From NCBI GenBank assembly GCA_030278955.1, contig JAOANR010000014.1, positions 13,208,068 to 13,272,067 of the forward strand: a stretch of 64,000 nt of DNA, read 5' to 3'. How positions within the stretch are numbered: position 1 is the first letter of the stretch; each line of letters starts with the position of its first letter. This document shows positions 35,396 to 49,122 of this stretch, piece by piece. The position numbers were made by a program, and so were the translations under genes. The stretch is from Hygrophila difformis. Lineage: Eukaryota; Streptophyta; Magnoliopsida; Lamiales; Acanthaceae. Under the pieces are notes generated by a model that was given only the letters and a program-made list of their open reading frames with translations, made no database searches and was not told the origin of the DNA.

Positions 35396-36092
35396 TCCAG
35401 TACATATGTCAGAAAAGTAAGTGGAACAGTGGCATGCATTATGTGTGATCTCACCCATTTCAGATTCAAAAGCTAAACTAAGCTCAAAATAACAAAACAG
35501 AATTTGAATCTAGCTAGAACATGCTTGCACAAAATAGAAATAAAGCAAACTTAAAACTTAAGAAACCCTAATCTAAGCTTGATCATCCATAAACATGCAA
35601 CATTATCCCAAGAAGAAGTCACCAAGCAGCGACATTAAAGTGCAAAAACAAGGGTCAAATGACCCAAGGAAAATGAAAACAGTAAAGATCCATGGGGTGT
35701 GAGACCCATTTCATGATTTTGGGACACAAATGGAGAATGTTTTCCCATTTTATTAAATGGTGTTGTTCATACTCATGGTTTGAGTATCACAAACCCTTAA
35801 ACAAAAGTTTTGAACAAAAACAAGGTATGAAACTGGCTATCTAATCAAAGTGCATTAAACTATATCTAACTAGTGCAAGAATTAAATAATACAAAAGAAA
35901 ACCTAACTAAGCTACCCTAAACTACACTAAACTACTGAACTTCCCAACTTGTCTTCAAGAAGTTGTCGTTTTTCTGAAATTCTTCCAACCCCTAGCTTAA
36001 AGGAAACACCTCATATTTATAGAGGGGAAACCCTAAGCTCATGGGCCTTGGTTTGAGCCCATTGTGTCTCAAGACATCACACACATCACAGC

Positions 36093-36345
36093 CTTGTCTC
36101 GGAGCACCAAGTTTGGTCACGGAACACACTGCATGTGGCAAAGCTTCTCGACTGGGTCTTGTGTCTCTAAAAAAAATGTATCTTGGTCGCGGAATGGACC
36201 TTTGTCGCGGAGCAGCACATCGCGACAAAGGTATCGCGCCAAGGGGCTTGGCTGGTCTCCTCTTTGTCTGGGCCACTTGGTCGCGGAGTGTTCCTTTGTC
36301 GCGGAACCATGCATCGCGCCAAGGGGCTTCCGCGACAAAGGTCTT
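36093..36345. repeat. Hairpin array 2, 3' LTR (U3 side)
   Basis: The same GGTCGCGGA and TCGCGACAAAGG arms in looser order, often with CATCGCG replacing the second arm. It lies about 70 nt upstream (- strand) of the LTR TATA box. Confidence 0.85.
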
Positions 36346-36644
36346 CCTGGGCCTGCTGGATTGGGCCAGATGGGCCGAGAATATTCTTTTTGTGGGCTTT
36401 TCTATCTTTTTCCCATCTTTTTGTTTCCTTTTGTTTTTCTCATGTTTTTGGATTTTTCTAACATAAATATGTAATAAAATTACATATTTATGTCTTTTTC
36501 ACACCAGCTTATTATTTTTACAATTATGCATAAATTAGTCCAATTCGACTGCTTTCTTACTTAATGTAAGACCGGAATGCGATCAAATGCCCGTTTAAGA
36601 CACGGAAATGGATTGAAAATAATGGTCATTTATGGCCATTATCA

Positions 36645-36658
36645 ACATCCTCACATTT
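36645..36658 (-). promoter_or_regulatory. Polypurine tract of the Athila-like element
   Basis: On the - strand AAATGTGAGGATGT directly precedes the 3' LTR. Exact copies of the motif also occur at 42657-42670 and 45130-45143. Confidence 0.65.
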
Positions 36659-38297
36659 AATACTGATCGTCCCCGAGCAGTCAGAGTCAATGTTCCTAGG
36701 AACACGGACTCTACATATTCAATTCATTTTCGTGGCTTCATAAATCACATTCTTTTTGGATTGGGATAAGATAACCAAAAACTACAAGTGTTAAATTCCC
36801 TTGATTGCAGTGTTTAATGAAATGATACTTGCTCACTATATTGGGCCTACAAATCAAACATTATTATCAATCCTTCATGAATATCATGTTTTGAAAGATG
36901 CAAAGATTAAAAATTAGAATTAAGGTATGACATGAACATATGTAATGAGAAAAGGCCTCACTTATAAGAGAATCGGAAAATTCACTCACTCTCAATTGGG
37001 GTTTAATCATGAACGCTCAAAATCATATTTAATTAAATTATCCCCTAAGCCTGCAATCAGACCAACTCGCCACCGGCTCATTTCTTCAAATCAAGATCAC
37101 GAGGTCTTATTTGAGGGTTATAACGGGGCATACGGTTGTAACATTAGGTAGGAAAGGGAAATTATTGGGCTAAGAAGTGGCAAGAATTTAATTCCATCAT
37201 AACTTGGCATTTTTATTTTATGACCATCAATTTATTTCTTTCTTTCTTTTGCTTTTCTCTTTTCATATTGCATTGACATTAGACTATGTCTAATTTGCTT
37301 TGTCATTTGCAATTTATTGATGTTGAATGGAATTCAACTCTCTCTCTTTTTTTTTTTTTTTTTTTTTTTTGAATCGGTTTATAGGATACCGATTTATAGT
37401 TTTCATGATGATCACAAACTGTAATGCCTTGATCGAATTTATCCTTGCACACTTGGGTTTGAATTTCTTGGTCTTTTATAAGGTTAGGAATAATATAGAG
37501 GGTTTCAAAGAAAAATTAGGCTTAAAGGCTCAACTTGGTTAATCCTAAAGGGAAAATATTTTTGGGTTTGGATTTCAAACGAAGGCCAAAAATTTGGGTT
37601 TTTCTAAGTGCCTCGATCATATTCTCGATTTCGGGAATATGGCATGGTCTTGAATCGGTCCCAATTGCAAGTTCTAGTTTCCTTTAATCAAAATGATTCA
37701 CACATCAAAGAAAATGAATGAGTAAAAGTGGCTCATGGCTCAAATCTCACAAGGTTGGGTTGATACATGTCATACAATATTCTCAAATTTAATCAAAGCT
37801 TAATTCTAACAATTTATTCAATCGAAATCTCTAACATGCAGATTTATTACCCAATAAGCTGATCGCATCATTAAATTTTTATAGCTCAAAACCTCAGGAA
37901 TTCATTTCATGCATGTCTTCAATTATATTATCCCAATTTAAAAGTTTGAAGATTCAATCATAAGCCTAAATTCAACATGTGAATTTAGAGCAATTTTATG
38001 CATATTTTTGCTGGTTATTTAATTGAAAACAGTAAAGAGGCACTGCTGACATACTGAGTATGTCAACAGCATATTTTTGGCCTGACAGTCACTTATTCAT
38101 CTTGGACTGTCAGACATCTTTTCAGAAATAAAAGAACCAAACAAAAACAAAGATTGTTGTTGGGGCTGCAAAATCCCAATCTGAAAGCAGTAATTATATC
38201 AATTACAAGAGATTTCATTTGCAATCAAATCTATCTTGCATGGATGAATTGAAATTCTCTTATATGATATTTACAATTAGGCTCAGAAATGAAGGAG
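36659..38297 (-). other. 3' untranslated part of the Athila-like element
   Basis: 1.6 kb, AT-rich, with a run of about 23 T at 37348-37370 and no supportable frame. It separates the gene's stop codon from the polypurine tract. Confidence 0.6.
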
Positions 38298-41200
38298 TCA
38301 GGGATCGCCATCTTTCTTCTCGTCTGATTTCTTGGAGGAGCCAGCTTCATCAGGGATCTTCTTAAGCAAGGTTTGCAGGAGCTGATTTTGGCTAAGGATC
38401 AGTGATTCCACCATTTTCCGATTATTCTCTTCTTTTTCCAGCATCATCATTCTGAATTCCTCGTCTCTCCTTTCCTTCTCCAACTTCTCCTTCCGTTTCT
38501 CTTCCTTTTCTCTCCTACGTTCCTCACGTTCCTCTTCTCTCTCCCTCCTTCGCTCTTCACGCTCCTCTTCTGCCCTTTTCTGCTGTCCCTCTTGGCTTGC
38601 CAAAATTACATCAGTCATGGATTTCATTCCCTCGAGCATAGACTGACTCATTCTGCTCACCATCTCAATCGTTTGGGAATCAGCAGGGAACTGAGATACA
38701 TTTTGGCTTTGAGGAGGCATCTGAGGTGGAGGTTGAGTCGGAGGCGGGATTGGAATCTCAGTCCGTTCTTGGTCCGCAGGAGGTTCCTCTCGAACATTCG
38801 AAGGTCCTGCATCAGCACAGGTGTTTTGTGTTCCCTTCTTTGTCTTTGGCTGCCTCTTTCGCTTCCTTGATGCCTGCTCACCCGATATGAAGGAGGATTG
38901 AGCGTCTGAATCTCCTCTGACGGACAGTTGGGGAAGGGAATATTTGATGCTCTCACATAAAGGAAGTCTTGGCACACTGATAGGTGGGTTCACCTTCACC
39001 ACTGTGTCGCCCTCAAACGCGCTCAAATCAACTCCCTGAGCTATGCAGATTCTCCTAATCAGATTCGGATAACATAGCACCTGTCTATCCTTTATGCGGG
39101 TTATCATCACCTCGAATACATGCCTCCCTACATTAAGTTTTGCTCCGCTCCACATTCTTGCAAATCCCATTAACACATTTCCAGATGTGGTGTGCGGATG
39201 CGAGTTGGGCCGGATCTTGGACATGTAGAACTCATAGGTTGGCATGAATTGTATCCACAGCCATTTTGCATTGAATGTGTGTCCAGGGGCGGTCACGCTT
39301 GTCATGCTGTTAGCCAATGTTGCATACTTCGCATATTCAGTCGTTTTGGCTCTTTTTGTCATGATCTCACCAGGGGGGAATTCGCTTTGAATCTCTGGGG
39401 TCCCGAAGAACTGGTTCAGCCAATCAGGTGCAATGTTGATCACTTGTCCCCGGATCCATGTTGTTCTGGCAGCTTCATCGATGTTGCAGAAGAATTCCTT
39501 TGTTAATTCCACGAAGCCATCTTCGTCATGATGCAGCATGAAGTTACCCCACTCTTGATTTCTGTAGAAAGTTTCAACAGTGGGGTGTGACAACGCATCA
39601 GGTCTGAACCCTTTGTCTGGCACTATCATCTTCTGCAACTTCTTATACTTCTCTGCATTCTCTTTGCTGCCATTGAACTTGATCTGGATCTGTTCTTCGC
39701 TTAGCTTTTTCTTCCCATATTCTTTTGAGACGCCCATTCTTTGCCTTACAGTGTTTTCAGACCAAAACTCGACTGGTCGAATGGATCCGACGGACTCGTC
39801 GTCACTCGAGTGCCAGTCTGTTTGCTCGTCTCCCTCCTGTGGCTGGTCATTCCTTGGATCAGCCTCATCTCCCCTCTGGCTCGGCTCTCGCTCTCCATGG
39901 GCTGCTTCATCTCCGACTGCCTCCTCAACCTGTTTAATTACATGTTTCACCGTATTGAGTTCACAGTTTACAGGTGAAGAAGATGCAGTTACATGAAAAT
40001 TACGGTCATCAACATCAGTTGATACCTCCTCCTCCTCCCTAACTCTTGCAGCTCGTCCAACTGGACGTTGGAAAATAGGCGCCATTTGATTCATGAATTC
40101 TTGTTCCTCCTGCCGAGCTTCTTCTTCCGAATCATTCCCATCTGCAGCTTCAGTCAGAATTCCTTGAACCTTTTCTTTAAGTGCAGAGGTCATGAGAGGG
40201 TCGTCTGGCTGCTTTTCCAAGGTTTTGGCCAGTGCTAGTGCTACCGGATCTATGGAGTCTTGTGGCCCTTCTGACCGTTCAAGTTGGTGCGACGGGCCTC
40301 CTTGCGTGATGAATTCTTCAATTCTGGCTGTGCCCACGAGAGGATCGATCACTTGACCTACTTTTGTCTGATATTTGATTTGATGTGGCTTTTCTCCAGC
40401 ATCGATTCTTGTTTCGATCTGTTCATTAAGCCTCTTCCTTATATCCCCTCGGATGGTCTCAGCATCATGTGCAGTGGGGCCAGTCCATGCAGGAGGTTGT
40501 TCTTCTTTGATTTTCAAACCACGCCCTTGCACTTCTCCAGTGATCTTCAGCTCAAAGTCCTCCTCATTACCCCGCTCAACCTCTCCAGGTTTCCTGCTTT
40601 CCAGCTCAGCCTGCATCTTCCTGGCAGTTTCTTCATCCTTTGTCTGCTGGATATTCTTTCGGATCTGCTCTTCCTCTGCAGCCTTCTTTTCCATTTCCAG
40701 GCGTTCTTCCTCAGTCAATTTTTCTATTCCCGAACCACCTGTTACTTGATCCAGCAAACCAGCTGATGCAAGCTCTTCATTGTACATCTTCATGGCTAGC
40801 TCAGCATCGGATATCACCTGGTGCTTCTTTTTCGGGGGTGGCGGCGGCATTGGCTTTTTACCTTTGTCCTTAGGATCCGTGGGCTCTGCCACTTTCCTAA
40901 CAGTTGGTTCCGATTCCTTGATCTCCACTTTCTTTTCCGGAGCCCTTGCTGGCTTATCCTTATCAGCGGACTTTATCAACCTTCTCCTCGCTCCCGGTTG
41001 ACCTTCAGATGTAACGACGGCAGTGGAGGTTTTCTCGGGCTGTATAGGTGCCTTAGTGGTGGCAGGTGCTACAGCAGATGTTGTCGTTTCAGTCTGAGCT
41101 GGCTGCACCACTGGCTCAGATGTAGCAACTTTTTGTACTTCGGTCTGCCCTCTAGGCGGTAATGCTGAAGCTTGTACTGCTGGCTGGGTAGGCTGTGGGT

Positions 41201-44091
41201 TGGCCTCAGGGGGAGTGGAGAAGTATGCATCAATTTCAGCGTCAGGATCCTCTTCCCTGTTCGGTTCACCCTCGTAGCCTAGTTGCTTCTCGGCGCGCTG
41301 CAAATAGTCCTCAATGAAACTCCTTTGGGTGATTCTCCTCAGTTGGTCTTCCCAGTCCTTCTTGATCTTGGAGCAGAACTTACTCCGAACATTGTTGTTA
41401 TAGTGCAAGACCTTCTTTCCATTAGCAGTACTGTTGCAGTATTCCAGTGCAAACTTGTCCATCTCCATGATCAATTCCCAGTAGGAGTCTCTGTATTGAT
41501 CTATCATGCCTCCTACCAGATCCTTTTGAATCCCTTCCAGGTAGGACATGTCTTCTGCCGAATCGTACGTGAGGTACATCCCAGCCTCAGCTTTTGATAG
41601 CAAATTGAACTGCCTTTCATTTTTCCTTTTGGGTTTCCAGCCACCTTTGCGTATATCCACTTGTAGCTGATCCCTTAGTACTGCTATGTGCTGGGGAAAT
41701 TCATCATCTTTGTTTGTCCCGTACTGTCCATACTTTCTGTGTGTGAAGATGGTTTCAAGTACCTCATCTGCAGGTAGTACTACTCCTTCTTCCAGAAAGG
41801 ACCCAGTGATACTTGGGTTGCCTTTTCCCCAGACAGTAGTCAGGTCGTCCCATTGTTCGCGTGCATCCTTGATCATCTTCCTCATCGTGTTCAACAGTGA
41901 GGTGTTACGGCTTTGCTCAAACTTCTCAGCATTTTTGAGGCGTTTGTACAGGTTGAAGGTCAGCTCTCGATGCCTGGCCCGAGCTAGATCTGTAATCCAC
42001 CTCTGCTCCACTGGTCCTTTTGCTTCGAACAGATACGGGTTCCACTTAAATGGAAATGCTTCATACATCATGATGGCCCCACTGTTGATGACCCTACTTA
42101 GGTCCATGTATTTGTGTTCGAAGGCCATCCGAACTTGAGGATCTACGATCTGGTTAGGGATGATGATGTCGAAGTCAGCTATATTTGGATCTTTTGTTCC
42201 CTTTTCCACATGCCGGTTCCACACAGCCCTGTGCTCTCTGAACCTCAATTGGATGCGCTCATGATGGACTTCAGGAGTTGTCTTTTCGTCTTGGGGGGCA
42301 TACCCCATCATCCTTATCCAAAACTTCTTCAGGAAGTGGTAGTAGTCCCTTTCTATCGATGCAGCGACTATTGACCTTTCCTGTGGAGGGATATGCACAT
42401 CCCATCCCGGAGACAGTTTCAACTTTTCGTCTGTAGTGTGGTCCAGAGGCACCTTATAAACTGATTTGATGGCCTCTCTTGTGTCCTTAATCTCTGTTCG
42501 ATCAATTGAGGCCTGGTTGCCAGCATCCTCATATGTGCAGTCAGGCAATCCGATGCCTGAGTGTACTACCAATGCGTTCCTGAAAAAGGTCAAAGTGCTT
42601 AGATGCATCCAACAATTTTTTATGAGTTTTCAAAGACTACTCAGGTGTGAAAACCAACATCCTCACATTTTGAGCTTTGCTAAGCTCGAAATGTGATTTA
42701 AGTGATTTAATCTGAGTTTATTAAAAGATCCAATTGTAAGGTATTATCCTTTAGGACCTAGAAGGAGATAACTTAATTGGACTATTGAGTCCAATCAAAA
42801 GGGAGGAAAAAATAAAAATAAAAATAAAAATAAAAGTGAAGTGGTCATTGGACCAAAAATTCCTTTTTTAGTGGGCCATTGGGCCCAAAAGTTTGTTTTT
42901 CCAATTTTATTAAACAAGCTCGAGGCACTTGTTGAAAATGGAATGAGATGATGATGATGGAACGGATGGCTCGAAAATGGAATGTGCAGTGGAGGCGTGG
43001 CGGGATGGGTTCGCTATTTCCGGAGTGTTTGGACTGTCATTGGACAGTTAAAACATTCAAGAAAATGCAAACACTATTTTTAATTTTTTAAAAGGTTGAC
43101 TTGTTTTTATTTAATAAAAAGTGGGATGTGTGGGGTCCCATTTTTGGATTTTTGTAAAAAGGTAGCAGTTGGGGTGGCAAAATACTGCTACTTAACTCAC
43201 ACTCTTTAGTTCCATTGGGAACAAAAACACATTGTCAACCAAAATTCCTAGTACTATTTTTTGTCTTTTAGTGAAAAAGTGAAATCTGATGGAAAGGGGA
43301 TTGGTGGTGGCGCAGGCTGCCCAAAACCAAACAAACATACACTTTACACAGATTGCCACATACTCTCAAATACTTGCCAAAACAGGTTTGCATTTAATGT
43401 GGGGTAAAGAGGACAGTGGCATGCAAGCAACATGAGCAAAGTGAAACACTAACACAGGATCATGCCTTCACTCGAGCCAAAACATGGGATTAAAAGCATT
43501 TTCATCCCTCACATATTCAAAAACCACAAAATCGTTCATGCTCTATAATCAAGAACATCAACAGCATATTGATACCCATGCAGTGTTCCCATGTTCATTA
43601 ACTCTTACTTTTTCAAGATTATTCAACAATCCAGGAGGGATCAAGATCAAACAGACAAAACATTAGCAAAATAGTCTAGAACAAACAAAAGCAACAGAAT
43701 CTCAAAACTCAACACCCACAACCATGGCGGAATCTACCACTGCCAAACCCTAGCCTTCATGGAATCAAGATTTCTAAAACCCCTAACACTTCTATCTGTG
43801 CCCCTATATCAACCAATCAAAGTACCAAACCCCAACACCACATTCGGCCATTAACAAAAAAAACAGGGAATCAAAATCCATACATGCCCAATACACCGAA
43901 CCACTAAAATTGAAAATCAACTAAGTGAAAACAACCATGAGGATGCCCATTAGCACATTATCGAGAGTAATAATGCAAGAATCCCCAAAATCGCAAAAAC
44001 AGGGCAGTGGTTCGCGTAAAAGTGTGGGGAATGCTTACCAAGGCTCGGTTTGCTTCGGAGAAGACGAAGATGAAGGTTCTGATGGCTCCAT
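38298..44091 (-). CDS. Two-exon gene of the Athila-like element, about 1,444 residues
   Basis: Predicted exon 1 is 44091-44039 (ATG, then a Ser/Pro-rich start) and ends at a GTAAGC donor. Exon 2 is 42579-38298 after a TTTTTCAG acceptor. The join keeps frame and gives 1,445 codons including the stop. Without splicing, the open frame alone is 42608-38298. Residues 1-460 match nothing I know. 470-640 are Pro/Thr/Lys-rich with a PPPPP run. 640-690 and 1345-1400 are strongly charged coiled coils (EEREERRREREEEREERRRE). About 1000-1210 resembles the Athila ORF-type 'putative plant transposon protein' domain (TFYRNQEWGNF, then WIRGQVINIAPDWLNQFFG, and CYPNLIRRICIAQGVDLSAF). A basic KRKRQPKTKKG patch near 1250 looks like a nuclear signal. 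No zinc knuckle, protease or polymerase motif is present. Confidence 0.75.
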
Positions 44092-44248
44092 AAGGGTTGC
44101 GAAAATTTGGGCAGAGTTTCCCTTGGGTTTGGCGTTCGAAAGGTGCGAAGAACACAGTGGTGTACTTCGGGAGAGGTTTCGAGTGTGCGAGAGTGTTTTT
44201 CGAAAATTTCTAAGTCCGAAGGCGTGGGGAAGAAGAGGGAGGCGGAGA

Positions 44249-44260
44249 GGTTTAAATAGT
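44249..44260 (-). promoter_or_regulatory. Putative internal promoter (TATA-like)
   Basis: ACTATTTAAACC on the - strand lies about 160 nt upstream of the predicted first ATG (44091), next to a hairpin array (44268-44776). The arrangement copies that of the LTR promoter. There is no direct proof of transcription. Confidence 0.5.
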
Positions 44261-44267
44261 AATGGGC

Positions 44268-44776
44268 CGGTCGCGGAACCCTAGCCCATGGTCGCGGAAC
44301 AGGATTACGCGACCAGGCTCAGCGACATTAGAGGTGTCGCGGAGTGTGGGACTTTGTCGCGGAGTCATGCACCGCGACAAAGTGTACCGCGACAAAATGG
44401 CGAGAAAGAATGGAGTGGTATGTCCGTGTCGCGGAATAGGAACTCTGTCGCGGAGTTATGCTCCGCGACAAAATGTTCCGCGACAAGGACAAGCAGAGTT
44501 TAGGGATGAGTATAACTTTGTCGCGGAATTTGCACATGGGCGCGATGCTGAGCATCGCGACAAAATGATCACTCCGCGACAAAGACAAACAATGGTTCAG
44601 AGATGAGTGAGATTTTGTCGCGGAATTGCACCATTTGATCGCGAAACATTGTTCCGCGACAAAATGGTCACTCCGCGACAAAGACAAACAAGGGTTGCCG
44701 ATAAGGGGTGTTTTGTCGCGGAGTTGCACTTGGTCGCGGAACGTTGTTCCGCGACAAAATGGTCAGTCCGCGACAA
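44268..44776. repeat. Hairpin array 3, internal
   Basis: Further hairpins with GTCGCGGA arms and loops such as GTTATG or CATTG, and many single TCCGCGACAAA arms spaced about 30-40 nt apart. They lie between the primer site and the putative internal promoter. Confidence 0.9.
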
Positions 44777-45287
44777 ACTTTTTGAATTTTCAAATTTTCA
44801 ACGGATTGGGCCCGAGTGTGATATTGGGCCTGCGTCCATTTTATTTGAGTCGGTCCTGAATGAATTCAGTCCAAGTAAATTCACATCATTGGGCCATTAT
44901 TTAAAATAATCTACTTGCATAAAATTAGGTTGGGTCAGTTCCATTTATCTGCAAGATTTATTCCGGATCTTAAATTTCTTTAAATTCCGAAAATAATTTC
45001 TCAGATTTGTGGAATTTTCCCAACCAAGAACCTGGTTTTCCTTGCTTTTCTGCTCCTTCTTTTTGGCTGGTTCCGAATTTCCTGCAAGACAGATAAATAC
45101 CCATTAGGTTAGGTTTTCTCCTCAGTTCAACATCCTCACATTTAGAGTCTTGGTACTCTTAATGTTCAATTAATCTTGAGGGTACTTTTTCTGTTCTGGA
45201 TTAAATATATTACATTAAACTAGACTAATCTAAGCTAATCTAGGAGTAATCAGGAGTGTAATCTTCTTAATAAATGACGCTGCATCC
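44777..45287 (-). other. Leader between primer site and hairpin array 3
   Basis: About 510 nt without a frame. It contains the extra AAATGTGAGGATGT motif at 45130-45143. Confidence 0.5.
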
Positions 45288-45305
45288 TCCCCGGCAACGG
45301 CGCCA
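45288..45305 (-). promoter_or_regulatory. Primer binding site (tRNA-Asp type)
   Basis: On the - strand it reads TGGCGCCGTTGCCGGGGA, complementary to the 3' end (with CCA) of plant tRNA-Asp(GUC). It abuts the 5' LTR with no spacer. Confidence 0.9.
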
Positions 45306-48030
45306 TGAAACTTTTGACAAATTTCATTAACACGAGTATTTTTTTAATAAAATATATCAGGTTTGAATTTATTAAATGAAAAGCGTTATGATTTATGGAA
45401 GGGGTTTAGGGATATATTAAGGTTGTTACTCTTTATTACTCATGTGAGGGGCTTTAATTTCAAATGGCAATGTGGTCCTCTCTGCCATGAAACTTCTGAC
45501 AAATCTCATGATACAACCGGGATAAATTGACCTTCAGCCTGTCACACTGAGGGTCCCCGGCTTATGTGCCATGATACTTCTCATGATTTCATGTCATGAG
45601 ATTCCCTGCCATGAAACTTTCGGCAGATTCCCACTACATGAATATTTTCTGAAAAATCACATTTTTATTTACTCGTGTTAAGAAACTGTGCCCCCGAAAG
45701 CGCACGGAGTCAAAAATTGCAGTATTTATAGTAAGTACCGGATCGTTCACTGGAGGATGTGCGATGGAAGCAGGGCCCACGCCGTTTACTAAGATTTTCC
45801 ACTCGGTTACTCAATTCAAGTTTGAGTTTGATTATCAACTACTTGACAGAATTTAAACTAAGCTATGAAAGCAATTAAAATAAAGCAGATAAAATTATTC
45901 TAGAGAGCGAATTAAATTAATCTAAGAAGACAATAAAATTAATCTAAGAAAGCGTTTAAGATTATTCTAAGAAAGCAGATTTAAAATGAGACAGAAGGGA
46001 CAGGGAGACAATAATAAAGGTTGGACAAGATTCAGATGAAACACAGTTAAACTTCCATTTTTGTTACACAGATCTTTGTTTGGAATAATCCATCAGTTAG
46101 CTAACTCTCATGCTTCCTATACTATGTTCCCTTTAACAGACAGGTACTTACGGTAAGGATTTACATGCCTTAAGACAACAAAATCTAAGATGCCACAGAT
46201 ATACAACTGCCCCCGCGCAGAGGTATGTTATTTATCTGTGGTGGACAAGCAACACCCGACAAATCATTTATTGAGATGCCAAGTACTGCTATCATTCCCC
46301 CATGTCACGCCCAAAGATTCTAATCAAGCCCTGAACTATCCCTTAACTCTCTGTCCTAGTAGCAGTTACACAACTCTCAATACAACCGAGTGACCTCTAA
46401 CGAAAGCAGTTAAAAGAAAGCGGTAAAGAAAGCATTTAAAATCCTATCACTCGGAGGTTTTTGAAAGTCTGACCCTGGTAGTAAAAGAAAGCCCCCATTC
46501 AGAATGACCGGGTGTGGATCAAGAATCCCCTATTCTCGGTGAACCGCTCGCAGTGTTCACTTCCCGTCGGGTGGTTATGAGATACAAACTAATGAAACAA
46601 ACTAATAGATTAGTTTGTTCCGGATGCACTCACTCAGGACTCAAAAATAGGCTTTGGCAGAAGAAGATAGCAGTTGAAAGAATACTCAACCATACCTTAG
46701 AAAATAACCAAGGCCCGAATGTTGTTCCTCTGGTATTATCTGTCACACCTTATCGGAATCCAAGTGGAATCTGACCCAATGCAATATTTAATACAAGATT
46801 TCCAACAAACAGCAATTTTGGAAAATAATAAATCTGAAAATCATTCCCTATCAGGTACTAGACTCTCAATAAGAACACAGACCCTTTCAGTCTAGGTGAG
46901 ACCTAATTGCTGATTCTGCTTCTAGTTTCCCAAAATCAACCCCCAGTCGGATATGAATTAGTCATAACTGTGGAATTTATCCCTTACTCAGATCCGGATT
47001 TTATGAATGAATTTTTGTTGGAAATTTATTATGAGACATCTGATTAAAATCAAGACTTCTATGTCCAAGGGAAGGATCCCAAAATAATATTGACCACAAT
47101 ATCTACATAATAATATCATGCATAAATTTATAGAGAAGTGTAAAATTAAATAACCCAAAATATAAGGTGGGTTTAGACAGAAGTTGATACACAGAGATGA
47201 AATAGCCGGAGATGAGAAGAATTTTGGCTAAAGAGAGTGCCAGAAACAACTGGGGTGATCTGGACTGCAAACATCTGCTATCCAGTTCCCAATTATTCCA
47301 GATGGAAAGATTTTAGATAGCAGAATAATCTCAACAACAGTGATCGCTATCATCAAGACTCCTATTATCTGTGAAACGAGAGAAAAACCTACATGTTTTC
47401 TTGCTGTAATACTATTCAAGCAATGTTGATCGACATCATTTGATACCATTACAGCTCAAAATTCGGGTTTGAAATTAAGATAAAGAAAAAGGAAACTGTA
47501 TCCGGATAGGAGTCAGCTGAGCAGCTATTATAATCCCGGATGGACGAACCGCCAAGGCGTCCACCGACCACCATCCGGACCATGCAAAATAACATCTAAT
47601 AATTAATATACAGAATACGAGCTAGTTATCCGTGTGGGAATACCCGCCAACATTAATCTGATATATTCCTTATTAGTTGTTTCACACATCACGGAAAAGA
47701 CAAAATAAATAAAAGAAAAATATTTTTGGGTTATCTTGCATGAGAGACATTGGTTTCTCATGCAAGGTATGGAAATAAATCCATAATTGCTCTTCATGTC
47801 TAAATAATCACTCATTCCATAATTAATTAATTACAGTCCGGATTATATACTTAGATCATTAGAGTTTAATCATTTGTAGAAGAATCTTTTAATAGGGAAT
47901 TGAACAAAGTTCTTTATATCAAATTAATCATGGGTTGAGATCATTGGATTTCAACCTCAAAATATTAATATAAAGGTTCAATTAATTAATGGAATGAGAT
48001 GAAGAATGAGAATTTGGCAAAAGGTGCCAC

Positions 48031-48504
48031 CTTGTCGCGATGCAGGGTTCGTGTCGCGGAGCATGGCTCCGCGACAAAGATTTCGCGACAAAGGGGTGGG
48101 AAATAAGAGAAATGGAATTTTGAAAGTTTAGGGTTTGTTTTGTCGCTAAGTAAAGAAAATTTTGTCGCGGAACGTGGTTCCGCGACAAGGGCATAGCGAC
48201 AAAAAGGTAGAAAGTTGGACAAGGCATAATTCTTGTCGCGGAACAAGGGGTTTGGCGCGGAACGTGGTTCCGCGACAAGGTTGCTTCGCGACAAAGCCCT
48301 TCCAGTATAAAATCACAAGTATTTGGGTCCTTGGTCGCTAATCAAGATTTTGTCGCGGAACGTGGTTCCGCGCCAAGGGTTGTTTCGCGACCAAGGGTTT
48401 TAAAATAATGGTCAACAAATGTTCTCTGGCACCTTTGTTGCCAAAGCATCATTTTGTCGCGGAACGTGGTTCCGCGACAAGGGTTGTTCCGCGACAAAGG
48501 TGTG
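48031..48504. repeat. Hairpin array 1, 5' LTR copy
   Basis: Copy of 34922-35395. The substitution at 48370 (G here, A at 35261) makes the hairpin at 48350-48376 pair better than its left-LTR partner. Confidence 0.92.
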
Positions 48505-49122
48505 TCCAGTACATATGTCAGAAAAGTAAGTGGAACAGTGGCATGCATTATGTGTGATCTCACCCATTTCAGATTCAAAAGCTAAACTAAGCTCAAAATA
48601 ACAAAACAGAATTTGAATCTAGCTAGAACATGCTTGCACAAAATAGAAATAAAGCAAACTTAAAACTTAAGAAACCCTAATCTAAGCTTGATCATCCATA
48701 AACATGCAACATTATCCCAAGAAGAAGTCACCAAGCAGCGACATTAAAGTGCAAAAACAAGGGTCAAATGACCCAAGGAAAATGAAAACAGTAAAGATCC
48801 ATGGGGTGTGAGACCCATTTCATGATTTTGGGACACAAATGGAGAATGTTTTCCCATTTTATTAAATGGTGTTGTTCATACTCATGGTTTGAGTATCACA
48901 AACCCTTAAACAAAAGTTTTGAACAAAAACAAGGTATGAAACTGGCTATCTAATCAAAGTGCATTAAACTATATCTAACTAGTGCAAGAATTAAATAATA
49001 CAAAAGAAAACCTAACTAAGCTACCCTAAACTACACTAAACTACTGAACTTCCCAACTTGTCTTCAAGAAGTTGTCGTTTTTCTGAAATTCTTCCAACCC
49101 CTAGCTTAAAGGAAACACCTCA

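Larger units (their letters stand above)
32197..36644 (-). repeat. 3' LTR of the Athila-like element
   Basis: 4,448 bp. It differs from the right LTR at 32724, 33701, 33860, 35261 and 35330, the only five substitutions I found by eye, with no length change. Short open frames shared by both LTRs (for example 33405-33665) have no recognised product. Confidence 0.95.

Noticed and set aside
36041..36466. 141-codon frame in the LTR (also 49150-49575)
   Set aside because: It crosses the hairpin array, and overlapping frames on both strands read the same CGCGACAA words.
38592..42696. Many + strand frames opposite the Athila-like gene
   Set aside because: They are shadows of the long - strand frame with no own signature.
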